DNA from: Nocardia panacis
GTDB lineage: Bacteria > Actinomycetota > Actinomycetes > Mycobacteriales > Mycobacteriaceae
Direction of reading: 5' to 3'
Assembly (NCBI RefSeq): GCF_003598715.1
Contig: NZ_QZFU01000036.1
Span: forward strand, 1-64,000
Length of the DNA stretch: 64,000 bases
The position numbers and the translations under genes were made by a program. The notes under the pieces were generated by a model. It saw nothing but the letters and a program-made list of their open reading frames with translations. It made no database searches and was not told the origin of the DNA. Of this stretch, positions 45,026-53,003 are shown piece after piece (within the stretch, counting starts at the first letter, position 1; each line of letters begins with the position of its first letter).

Positions 45026-45911
45026 AATCCTCAGTACAGATCTCGACCGCAAAGCGTTCGCGTACTACGACAACAAACGCAATGACCCGATCAACCTCGC
45101 GCTCGGCGATTTGGACGGACTCTATCACCATCACTTCGCCGTCGGCGATTTCGACCGCACGATCCTCGAACTACCCGACGACCAGCGTGACACCGCGATC
45201 AACGAAGCTATTCACGCGATGGAGACCGATCAGGTCGAACTGCTCACGACGGCCCTGGAACCGTTGACATCAACCGCACGGGTCCTCGACGCGGGCTCCG
45301 GCCGCGGTGGCACCGCATTCATGCTGCACCGGCGATTCGGGTGCCGCGTCGACGGCGTGAATACCTCTGCCTATCAGATCGACTTCGCCCGCACCGAGGC
45401 ACAACGTCACGGCCTCGACCAGGTGGTGTCGTTCCATCGGCGGAACATGAACGACACGGGCTTCCCCGAGGAAACCTTCGACGCCATCGTCACCAACGAG
45501 ACCACCATGTACGTCGACCCGTATACAGCGTTCCGAGAATTCTCCCGTGTGCTCAAGCCCGGAGGCACCTACGTTCTGGTGTCGTGGTGCAACAACGACA
45601 CCGTTGCACCGCATCCCACGGCGGAGGCGATGGCGATCGACGAGAACTACCACTGCCACACCCATCGCCGCAGCACCTACCTCGCGGCGCTGTTGAACGC
45701 CGGACTGGTGCCCTATCGCGTCGACGACCTCACCGCTGACGCCATCCCCTACTGGGAACTGCGCTCATGGTCCACGCTCGCCACCGGCGTCGAAGAACCA
45801 TACTTGACCGGCTATCGCAACGACCACGTCAACTACCTGCGGATAATCTCCCACAAACGAGCCGATTACCAACCTGTGCCCGCAGTTGAATCCGCGACCA
45901 ACGCGGAATGA
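45009..45911 (+). CDS. GPP 2-C-methyltransferase-like SAM methyltransferase
   Basis: 300 residues. The SAM motif I is RVLDAGSGRGGTAFM (91-105). NLALGDLDGLYHHHFAVGD, VSFHRRNMNDTGFPEETFDA, NETTMYVDPY and IPYWELRSWSTLATG match geranyl-diphosphate 2-C-methyltransferases of the 2-methylisoborneol pathway and their IPP-methyltransferase relatives. The expected reaction is C-methylation of a prenyl or isopentenyl diphosphate. No 2-methylisoborneol synthase is nearby, so another methylated terpenoid is made. The gene converges on the ATP-grasp gene 38 bp away. Confidence 0.85.
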   Translation: MSRKSEILSTDLDRKAFAYYDNKRNDPINLALGDLDGLYHHHFAVGDFDRTILELPDDQRDTAINEAIHAMETDQVELLTTALEPLTSTARVLDAGSGRGGTAFMLHRRFGCRVDGVNTSAYQIDFARTEAQRHGLDQVVSFHRRNMNDTGFPEETFDAIVTNETTMYVDPYTAFREFSRVLKPGGTYVLVSWCNNDTVAPHPTAEAMAIDENYHCHTHRRSTYLAALLNAGLVPYRVDDLTADAIPYWELRSWSTLATGVEEPYLTGYRNDHVNYLRIISHKRADYQPVPAVESATNAE

Positions 45912-45948
45912 CGCGACGAAAAGTGAGCGTGGCCGCCCGGCGACCAAG

Positions 45949-47175
45949 TCAATTGTGGATCTCGAAGGAGATTGCGTCGAGGACTTCCTCGCACTTGCCG
46001 ATCGCGTCCTTCTCCGAACTGCCCGATGCGACGACGTACATGCCAACGGCGTTGCGTTCATGGCTGTCGGTCTGCTCGACAATCGTGTCACCGACGGTCG
46101 ATTTGAAATTGAGCCGCAGATCGGACCGATCCTCGAATTGCCCGGCGCCCCGGATCGCGACGATGCGCCCGGCAGGCGGCAGGAAATAGCGCACGGCCGC
46201 GCCACCGCTACCCGACCCAGTGGTGGCGGCGTAGCCGGGCAACCGCAGTCGCCGCAGCGCGACCAGCAGCGCCAGCCGGGTCACCTCGATGCCGGAGGCC
46301 AACCGCATCAGCTCGGGCAGTCGGGAACCCCCGATCCGGCTCTGCGTCTCGATCACGGCGGGGCCGCTGTCGGTGATCATCACCTCGGTGTGCGCCGGAC
46401 CGGTCACGATGCCGAGGCAGTCCAGCAGGTCGAAGACGAGAGCTATGGTGTCCTCGGTGTGGTGGCCCAGATCGCCGGGAATCGAATGACCGGCCTCGAG
46501 TCGGCCGATCATATGTTTGCGCGTGATGGCGAGGACCAGATGGTTCCTGTCGATCGTCAGGGTGTCGACGCTGAATTCGGCTCCGCGAGCTCGTTGTTCG
46601 ACCAGCACCTCCCGATAGCCGCGCCGTGCGAATTCCGACCACACGGCAGGCGCGTTCGCCGGATCGACGTAGTGCACGTCGCGGCTGCCGGTGGCGTCGA
46701 CGGGTTTGGCGACCACATCGCCGCCGAGCTCGGCGACCGCATGGGCGAATTCCGCGGGCGTCGTGCAGGTTCGGTATTCGAGAGTGGGTACACCGTTGTG
46801 CCGCATGAGTTTTCGCATCGTCGGCTTGTGCACCGACGAATACACCGCCGGAACCGAGTTGCCCGCGAGACCCAGTATCGCGTTGAGCCTGGCCGCGGCG
46901 AGTAGACCGTCCTCGTCGAGCGAGACGACCGCCGTCGGTGGCCGCGACAGCGCGGACTCCAGGACCGCGGCCTCCACGCTCGGGTAGTTCCCGAGGAAGT
47001 CCAGGTCGTGGAAGGCGGTGACCAGGCCGGGCAGCGCCGGATCGAAGTTGGCGCGGCGGGTGTCGTGGATCAACTCGACGTCGATGTCCTCGTCCCGCGC
47101 GATCCGCAGGATGTCGGCGTTGCCGCCGATGACGACGATCGCCTGCCGATCACCGGTCGCTGAACAGCTGTTCAT
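45949..47175 (-). CDS. ATP-grasp domain ligase (last gene of RiPP operon)
   Basis: 408 residues. N-terminal Rossmann-like domain (IVVIGGNADILRIARDEDI). ATP-grasp core: VYSSVHKPTMRKLMRHNGVP, GGDVVAKPVDATGSRDVHYV with the ATP-binding Lys, REVLVEQRARGAEFSVDTL, and the metal-binding Glu in AHTEVMITDSGPAVIETQSR, followed by IGGSRLPELM. It resembles amino-acid and dipeptide ligases (BacD/carnosine-synthase type) more than the short graspetide synthetases. The start overlaps the dioxygenase by 26 bp. It could add a residue or amine to a carboxyl of the peptide or of a terpenoid acid, or form side-chain esters or amides. Confidence 0.85.
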   Translation of the reverse strand: MNSCSATGDRQAIVVIGGNADILRIARDEDIDVELIHDTRRANFDPALPGLVTAFHDLDFLGNYPSVEAAVLESALSRPPTAVVSLDEDGLLAAARLNAILGLAGNSVPAVYSSVHKPTMRKLMRHNGVPTLEYRTCTTPAEFAHAVAELGGDVVAKPVDATGSRDVHYVDPANAPAVWSEFARRGYREVLVEQRARGAEFSVDTLTIDRNHLVLAITRKHMIGRLEAGHSIPGDLGHHTEDTIALVFDLLDCLGIVTGPAHTEVMITDSGPAVIETQSRIGGSRLPELMRLASGIEVTRLALLVALRRLRLPGYAATTGSGSGGAAVRYFLPPAGRIVAIRGAGQFEDRSDLRLNFKSTVGDTIVEQTDSHERNAVGMYVVASGSSEKDAIGKCEEVLDAISFEIHN

Positions 47176-48220
47176 CGTCCTCCTTCCGCTTGGCGGCTGC
47201 CTCGGCCGCACTGATCCCGCCCTGCCGCAGAATGTGCAGGGTCTCGTTGACCTCGGCGACGCAGCGGTCCAGATCGGCCGCGATGACCTCCGGGTTCGGC
47301 GTCCAGGTCGCCTCCTGCAGATACCGTTCGAGCAGGTAGGCCGACCGGCGCGCCCGATGCCGCGCCAGTTCGAAGAACTGCGATTCGATCTCCGCCGAAA
47401 CGGCGCCCGCGTCCTCGCGCACCAGCGGATAGAAACGGTTCGGGTCGGGAAAGGTGGCGTCGACAGGATCGAAGGCGCTGGCCATCGTCACCCGCTCGCC
47501 CGGCGTGCGCAAACTGGATGCCCGATGCAGCACCGCGGCGCCCTGGAGCAGCACCGCCCACCCGGCTCGCACCAAACCGGGAGTGACGATGCGGGATTCG
47601 GGCACCTCCTCGCCGGCATCGAGGAACGCGCGCCCCAGATTGCGTGGACCGTCGAAGAATTGGAAGTCGCCGCCGTCGAGGTCGGCGGTGTCGAAGACGT
47701 TCACGACCAGCACGATGCTGTTGGTGTCGCAGTGCCATTTGACCGCGGGCAGCACCGGATCGGCAGGCGGAATGTTGAGGTGCCCCAGCTCGTGGGACAG
47801 GTAGGTCGGCAGGACAGCCACGCCCAGCACGGACTGGATGAACTCGTGCAGGCAGGGTGAACCGATCAGATCGCGGATATAGGCGTTGCGATGCACGGTC
47901 CCGCGCACCATCGCCCCGGTGGCCGCGGGCTTGACAGCGGTCGATGCGCCGGAATCGCCGTTCAGCACGGTCGATTTCAGGGTTCGCACCACGTGCTGCA
48001 ACTTCTCGACGCCGCGTGGGCTGAACATCCGGAACGGCGCGGTGACCGCGATATCGGCGGGGAAGCGGGCCTGGATGCGCGGTGAATATCCGAGCTGCGC
48101 CATCGTCGTGTGCGCGGCCGGTCGTCGCAGATCCAGATCGGTCGCCGGATCGAACACGATCTCGGGAGCGACGCTGCGATAGCGGGGATGCGGCGGATGC
48201 GGACCGCTGACGTCGATCAT
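47150..48220 (-). CDS. Fe(II)/2-oxoglutarate dioxygenase (PhyH-like)
   Basis: 356 residues. The iron facial triad is visible as VKWHCDTNSIV (His163, Asp165) and LHRASSLRTPGERVTM (His232), with Arg243 for 2-oxoglutarate. DLDGGDFQFFDGP and GWAVLLQGAAVLHRAS form the double-stranded beta-helix. The start overlaps the LanB stop (ATGA). In a RiPP operon it is expected to hydroxylate or desaturate the modified peptide, for example at Asp, Ile or Phe of the repeats. Confidence 0.83.
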   Translation of the reverse strand: MIDVSGPHPPHPRYRSVAPEIVFDPATDLDLRRPAAHTTMAQLGYSPRIQARFPADIAVTAPFRMFSPRGVEKLQHVVRTLKSTVLNGDSGASTAVKPAATGAMVRGTVHRNAYIRDLIGSPCLHEFIQSVLGVAVLPTYLSHELGHLNIPPADPVLPAVKWHCDTNSIVLVVNVFDTADLDGGDFQFFDGPRNLGRAFLDAGEEVPESRIVTPGLVRAGWAVLLQGAAVLHRASSLRTPGERVTMASAFDPVDATFPDPNRFYPLVREDAGAVSAEIESQFFELARHRARRSAYLLERYLQEATWTPNPEVIAADLDRCVAEVNETLHILRQGGISAAEAAAKRKEDDEQLFSDR

Positions 48221-51027
48221 GCTCGACTGCTCCTGTCGGTGGCGAATTGTTCCCGGTTCAGGCCGGCTTCACACCAGCCGCGCAGCACCGCGTCGACCGC
48301 GTCCTCGAAGCCGCGGTCGATGCCTGTCGTGCGGTTGATGTGCAGATGCATCAGTGACCGAGCGATGGTGAGGAGGCTGCGGTCGCGACGCTGCTCGAGC
48401 AGTGTGCGCCGGTAGCGCTCCTGGGTGGCGCGCCAGCGCTCGATGACCGGCCCGGACCGAGTGAAACTCGCGCGCCGGTCCGCGAATTGCGCGATGTACC
48501 AATGCCTGTCGGCGCGGAATACTTCTCGGCGGTGATCCCGATCGAGGGCCGCGCACAGCTGCTCGCGCCAGGACGCACCGAGGATCGCCTCGGCGATGCT
48601 CGCGGTCCGGACGGCGACCGCGAGCAGGTTCTCGCGATCGAGAGCTCGGTTGTCCGCGGCGGCGGACACCGCCAGCACGCTGTCGGCGTGGAATACCGAT
48701 TCGGCCGCGGGCATGGCCTGCGGCCCGCCGTAGCGATGGAGTTCGGGCACGTATCCGGCCAGCACCACGGCGCGGCAGAGACGTTCGGCTCGTAGCGAAT
48801 CGAGCACCGCGTGGACCGCGAGTTCGGTGCGCCGCCCGAATCCGCCGGAATCCGGTTCCACCCGGATTCTGAGATGGTCGCCGTCGGCGTCGCGATACCG
48901 CACGAAGAACCACCGCGGCCCGACACCCTGCGCGCCACCGGGCAGTGCCGCCGCGAATCGCCGCAGCACCTCGTCCTGATGTGCCACGGCCGCATACACC
49001 TTGAAATACAGCCAGGCTCCCGACACGGCACGCTCGCGGGCCGTGGACCGATACAGCTCGACATGCGGTCGCGCGGGTGAGACCGGCGGCTGCGGCGTGT
49101 AGGAGAAGACGAGTTCGGTGATATGCCCACCGGCGCCATCGATTCCGTCGAAATCGAGAATCGACTCCACGATCCAAGGATCGCGGCCCTGCGCCAGTTC
49201 CTGGCGCAACACCTCGACATCGAGCCCGCTCGCGGTGTCGACGCTGGTCCCCTGATCGCCGCGGGGGACTTCGACATAGCGCGGCAACCCGGCCGCGCGG
49301 GCCCATTCGGTGAAGCCCGGACCCCAAGCCGTCCGGTCGGCCACGACAGCGCGCAGCGCCATCGGCAACCGCCATTGGCGCCGCCGCAGGACGGTGTTCC
49401 GATACCGCACGCGGGGCAGCGACATCCGTGTCGACGTCAGCATCCCCCACGACCATTCGCCGAGCAGGGCCGCGTCGAATCCGGACAGATCCCACAGCAA
49501 TCGGGCGATTCGCGGGGCGGCATGCACGAGACTGCGCATATCCTCGCGAACCACTCGTAGCGGTCGCGGGTCGTCGGCCGTCGCCACGCACAACCGCGCA
49601 CCGTCGGAATACACGACGACGTCCCGGATCGGGATTTCGCCGCTGCCCCGAATCCGGTCTATCGCGATGCGCAGCGGGGCGACGCGGGCGCCGGTGCGCG
49701 CTACCGCGGCGTCGTTGCCCGCGAAGGGCTCGAAGGCGAGCCCGGCCACGCGGTCTCCCATGGCCCGCACCTCGTCGGTGACCGCCCGCACGTATCGCTC
49801 GTCGAGCAGATGGCGGAATCGTCCGGCCACCGCGCCGAGACTGGGCGAACCCGTGGTCGATCGGATCAAGGTGAAGGGCCGGGCAGTGGCGTGGGTTTGT
49901 TCGGGCAGGGCGAGGTGGAATCCGATATCGCCGGGGGAATCGGCTTGGACCCCGGTGACACCGGCCAGCATCTCCACCATGTTGTCGGTGAGTTCGAACT
50001 CCGAGCGGCTGTGATCGCCACGAGCGGACAGCAATTCGGCCAGCAGTTCGCTGCGGTCCCGCAACGGTCCGGACGCGGGTCCGAAACTCGGTGCCGCGGA
50101 ACGGTAGTGGTCCGGATAGCCGATCCCGGCCGCGCCGTCGACAACCTCCAGGATCGGCACGGCGTGTGCGACACCGAATTGCTCACGGAAGCGCCGGTGG
50201 TAGTCGGTGAGCGCCGTCGATCGGATCGACGGCGGGCAGATTCGCGCCATCGCCTCGATGGCGTGCCGCGCTTCCGCGGCGACCGCGTCGGCGATGCGCA
50301 GCGGCGCAACGACTTTCAGGTCCGGCACCACGGCCGCCGACGCATTCGACGGACCGGTCGCGACGAGGAAGCCCAGCGCCGTCAACTCACGCACGTCCGA
50401 ACCGATCTCGGATGCGTCGGCCCCCAACCGATGCGTGGTCTCGGCGATCAGGTCCCCGGTGCGAATCGGGGAGCCCGCCAGCGTCAGAATCGCGTCGACG
50501 GTGCCCGATGCGCGCAGCATGATCGCTCCGTCGCCGCGCCGCTTACCGGCCGCGGCGACGTCGTCGTCCAGTGTCCACAACTCGCCGCGCCGGACCGCAC
50601 AGTAGTTCGTCACCAGCACTGCCGGATTCGAGCCCGCCGCGCCGGATCTCCTCGCCTCGACCGCCTCGAACCGGGGCGGGCCGACCGCGGTCGATTCGGC
50701 GCCGACGATCGCTGTTCCCACCCCGGCGAAGAGCCCGAAAGGCACAGTGCGGCAGCGGAAGCGGATCTCATAGCGACGCAGCGACACCGCAGCACTGCGA
50801 ATACGCTTCGCGGGCACCGACTTTCCCGCCGCGACCTGCTCCACCACGGCGGACAGTTGCGGGCTCGCTACCGCCACCGCCCGCATGAACGCTGTGTCGT
50901 GCACTTTCGCGACCAAATAATCCGTTGCCGCGCCGGCGAATTCGAAGCCGCCACGATCGTCGGTCCCCTCGGCCGCTGCCGCGCCCGCCAGCCGCACGAG
51001 CACGGTGTCGAGCACCCTGATCACCAT
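48217..51027 (-). CDS. Full-length LanB-type lantibiotic dehydratase
   Basis: 936 residues. The N-terminal glutamylation domain has the signature LRRYEIRFRCRTVPFGLFAG (83-102). The C-terminal SpaB_C elimination domain is fused: WFFVRYRDADGDHLRIRVEP with its Arg-x-Arg, and RSLMHLHINRTTG with the late His. LanB uses glutamyl-tRNA to esterify Ser/Thr and then eliminates glutamate to give dehydroamino acids. Both halves being present predicts a real dehydratase rather than a PEARL-type peptide ligase. ATG 51027 follows GAGAGGTGAGG. No LanC cyclase is visible in the window, so a dehydrated but uncyclised product is suggested. Confidence 0.92.
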   Translation of the reverse strand: MVIRVLDTVLVRLAGAAAAEGTDDRGGFEFAGAATDYLVAKVHDTAFMRAVAVASPQLSAVVEQVAAGKSVPAKRIRSAAVSLRRYEIRFRCRTVPFGLFAGVGTAIVGAESTAVGPPRFEAVEARRSGAAGSNPAVLVTNYCAVRRGELWTLDDDVAAAGKRRGDGAIMLRASGTVDAILTLAGSPIRTGDLIAETTHRLGADASEIGSDVRELTALGFLVATGPSNASAAVVPDLKVVAPLRIADAVAAEARHAIEAMARICPPSIRSTALTDYHRRFREQFGVAHAVPILEVVDGAAGIGYPDHYRSAAPSFGPASGPLRDRSELLAELLSARGDHSRSEFELTDNMVEMLAGVTGVQADSPGDIGFHLALPEQTHATARPFTLIRSTTGSPSLGAVAGRFRHLLDERYVRAVTDEVRAMGDRVAGLAFEPFAGNDAAVARTGARVAPLRIAIDRIRGSGEIPIRDVVVYSDGARLCVATADDPRPLRVVREDMRSLVHAAPRIARLLWDLSGFDAALLGEWSWGMLTSTRMSLPRVRYRNTVLRRRQWRLPMALRAVVADRTAWGPGFTEWARAAGLPRYVEVPRGDQGTSVDTASGLDVEVLRQELAQGRDPWIVESILDFDGIDGAGGHITELVFSYTPQPPVSPARPHVELYRSTARERAVSGAWLYFKVYAAVAHQDEVLRRFAAALPGGAQGVGPRWFFVRYRDADGDHLRIRVEPDSGGFGRRTELAVHAVLDSLRAERLCRAVVLAGYVPELHRYGGPQAMPAAESVFHADSVLAVSAAADNRALDRENLLAVAVRTASIAEAILGASWREQLCAALDRDHRREVFRADRHWYIAQFADRRASFTRSGPVIERWRATQERYRRTLLEQRRDRSLLTIARSLMHLHINRTTGIDRGFEDAVDAVLRGWCEAGLNREQFATDRSSRA

Positions 51028-51034
51028 GGCCGCC

Positions 51035-52264
51035 TCACCTCTCCCTCTGCCGAATACTCGAGCCGCGGAACTCCCGCGTGGCCACGAAGACAACCGATCC
51101 CGCCATCCCCACCGCAGAGACAACCAACGCGGTGCGGGTGTCGGCGACGGTCGCCAGTACACCGCCGGTCGCGGCGCCGAGCGGCATGACGCCCCAGATC
51201 ACCCACCGAATCGAGGCGTTCATCCGCCCCAGCAGCTCCGGCGGGCACACGCTCTGCCGGAAACTGGTCTGGGCGATGCTGAAAACCATCGCGGTGAAGC
51301 TGCTCGCGAACAGGCCCGCCGCGACCACCAGCACACCCGCGCCGTGGAATCCGAGCGGAACCAGGATCACCACCCAGCCGAAGCTGGACTTCATCTTCCA
51401 CAGCGTCGTCAGGTCGCCGTATCGGGCGATGAGCCGCCCGCCGACCACTGCGCCAAGGACACCCCCGATACTTCCGGCACCCAACGTCGCTCCGGTGATC
51501 GCCGCGGACGCGTGCAGATCCTTGGAAACGAAAACGACGACGAGCGCGGTCCGCATCGAGACAAAGAAGTTGGTGACGCCCAGGCACAGGGTGATACGCC
51601 GAAGTATCCGATGGGTGAAGACGAATTCGAGGCCGGCCCGGATCTCGCCCAACAATCGCCGCCGCGGGGGTCGAGCCGGCCGGTCGCGGACTCGGAAGGA
51701 ACTGAGCAGCGCCCCCGACCCGACGAAGGTGACACAGTTGAACACGACAGCCAGCGGCGCTCCGATGAGCCCGACGACCACCCCGCCGATACTCGGCCCG
51801 AGCACTTCGCTGACCGACGGCGGAATCGCCATCCGGGCGTTCGCATGGACCAGGCCCGATCGCGGGACGATCGAAGGAATGATGCTCTGGTAGGCCAAGG
51901 TGAACAGCACCGTCAGACAGCCGCTGACGAAAGTCACCGCCCACAGCAGCGGCAACGACAGCAGATGCAGTGCCCACGCGATCGGGATGGCCATCGTCAC
52001 CAGTGCGCGCCCGATATCGGCCGCGATCATGATCAGCCGGTGATCATGATTGTCGACGAAAACGCCGAACGGCAACGCACACAGCAGAAAAGCGGCCGCG
52101 GGCAGCGCGGTCAGGATCGAGACCTCGAGCGGATCGGCCGACAGCATCCGCAGCGCGATCAACGGCATCGCCAGCGTCGACACCGCGGTGCCCAGCTCAC
52201 TGACCATCGAGCCCGCCCACACCCGCCGAAACGGGGTCCGGTTCCACGCCTCGGTCGAGGTCAT
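51035..52264 (-). CDS. MFS transporter (probable RiPP exporter)
   Basis: About 409 residues with twelve hydrophobic helices, for example VWAGSMVSELGTAVSTLAMP, LEVSILTALPAAAFLLCALP and LLWAVTFVSGCLTVLFTLAY. A conserved FGVFVDNHDHRLIMIAADIG loop lies between helices 2 and 3. The look is of the MFS_3/Enterobactin-exporter (EntS) type. The start overlaps the 102-residue gene (ATGA) and the stop is seven bases before lanB. It probably exports the product or confers self-protection. Confidence 0.87.
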   Translation of the reverse strand: MTSTEAWNRTPFRRVWAGSMVSELGTAVSTLAMPLIALRMLSADPLEVSILTALPAAAFLLCALPFGVFVDNHDHRLIMIAADIGRALVTMAIPIAWALHLLSLPLLWAVTFVSGCLTVLFTLAYQSIIPSIVPRSGLVHANARMAIPPSVSEVLGPSIGGVVVGLIGAPLAVVFNCVTFVGSGALLSSFRVRDRPARPPRRRLLGEIRAGLEFVFTHRILRRITLCLGVTNFFVSMRTALVVVFVSKDLHASAAITGATLGAGSIGGVLGAVVGGRLIARYGDLTTLWKMKSSFGWVVILVPLGFHGAGVLVVAAGLFASSFTAMVFSIAQTSFRQSVCPPELLGRMNASIRWVIWGVMPLGAATGGVLATVADTRTALVVSAVGMAGSVVFVATREFRGSSIRQRER

Positions 52265-52569
52265 ATCACACCTGCGGGGAGAAACCGCTCGCGTGTGCCG
52301 AATAATTCGCGGTCGAGTCGAATGCCGCGATCGGCAAATTCTGCGGTGCGCCGATCGACATGCCGACGTACGGCGATCGAGTCGAAAAGGCGAAAGTCCT
52401 CGAACGATGTGACGCCACCTGCCACCGCAGGTTCGAACAACAATCGGGGACAAGGTGAGCCGTGGCGGATTCCCAGCGAATTGGAGAACGTCGCGCGCAG
52501 CACACGCAGACGTTTCCAAGTATTCCTGCAATGCTCGGCCGGTGCCCGAGTCGTCATCGGACCCATCAC
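52261..52569 (-). CDS. Small protein, possibly ABM/Dabb-like
   Basis: Up to 102 residues; ATG 52569, 52566 and 52557 are all possible. The C-terminal half reads VAGGVTSFEDFRLFDSIAVR and RHVDRRTAEFADRGIRLD, which resembles dimeric alpha/beta-barrel (antibiotic monooxygenase-type) proteins. Its stop overlaps the MFS start as ATGA, strong evidence that it is translated. It is the first gene after the precursor hairpin. It could be a small monooxygenase or a leader-binding helper; not recognised with certainty. Confidence 0.55.
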   Translation of the reverse strand: MMGPMTTRAPAEHCRNTWKRLRVLRATFSNSLGIRHGSPCPRLLFEPAVAGGVTSFEDFRLFDSIAVRRHVDRRTAEFADRGIRLDRELFGTRERFLPAGVI

Positions 52570-52704
52570 ATCGCGGTGGGTAGTGAATCACGCGACGAGT
52601 TCGACCGCTCGTTGACCACCGAATGACAATCGGATTCGGCGACAACCGGAATCATTCGATTGGATTTGTTCACACCGGACTCCTTCGGGGATCGGCCTGC
52701 GCCG

Positions 52705-52731
52705 AGGGTGCGGCGCTACGCGCCGCACCCT
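52705..52731 (-). terminator. 12-bp perfect hairpin after the precursor gene
   Basis: AGGGTGCGGCGC (52705-52716) and GCGCCGCACCCT (52720-52731) are exact complements around a 3-nt loop. It lies 24-50 bp after the precursor stop and 136 bp before the next gene. It has no T-run, as is common in actinobacteria. It is suited to act as a partial terminator or mRNA 3' stabiliser, so that precursor transcript exceeds that of the enzymes. Confidence 0.75.
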
Positions 52732-52754
52732 ACAAACGATCCTGCAGTACCGAC

Positions 52755-52979
52755 TCAGCTGCGAGCGAAGTCGGTGATCTGCGCGAAGTCGGTAATCTGG
52801 GCAACATCGGTGATCTGCGCGAAGTCAGTGATCTGCGCAACGTCAGTGATCTGCGCGAAATCGGTAATCTGCGCAATATCGGTGATCTGCGCAATATCGG
52901 TGATGCCCGCATAGTCTGTGATATCGCATGCAGCGCCACCAGAAACGGAGTTCGAGGTGCGAACGTATTCGATTGCCAT
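52755..52979 (-). CDS. Repeat-containing RiPP precursor peptide
   Basis: 74 residues from ATG 52979, seven bases after a strong AAGGAG. A short leader MAIEYVRTSNSVSGG ends in a Gly-Gly pair, then AACDITDYAG and eight further units of I-T-D-[I/F/V]-A-Q, ending FARS. In total there are nine I-T-D-x-A units, with Thr and Asp invariant and the fourth position Tyr, Ile, Phe or Val. Minus-strand codons end in G or C at most positions, as expected for a real actinobacterial gene. There is one Cys only. It lies upstream of lanB and the other enzymes in the same direction. The nine Thr are obvious targets for LanB and the nine Asp for hydroxylation or ligation. A hexad-repeat structural protein is the alternative. 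Confidence 0.78.
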   Translation of the reverse strand: MAIEYVRTSNSVSGGAACDITDYAGITDIAQITDIAQITDFAQITDVAQITDFAQITDVAQITDFAQITDFARS

Positions 52980-53003
52980 CGTATTGCTCCTTGCAGATAT
53001 GTA

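Noticed and set aside
45009..45911. Assignment as the methyltransferase of a complete 2-methylisoborneol pathway
   Set aside because: The methyltransferase matches, but no 2-methylisoborneol synthase (terpene cyclase) is present and the neighbours are different, so only the family-level name is kept.
48217..51027. PEARL-type peptide aminoacyl-tRNA ligase instead of a dehydratase
   Set aside because: PEARLs lack the elimination domain. Here the SpaB_C-like domain with HLRIR and the late His is fused at the C-terminus.
52755..52979. Class I lanthipeptide with lanthionine rings
   Set aside because: Only one Cys in the peptide and no LanC gene in the window.
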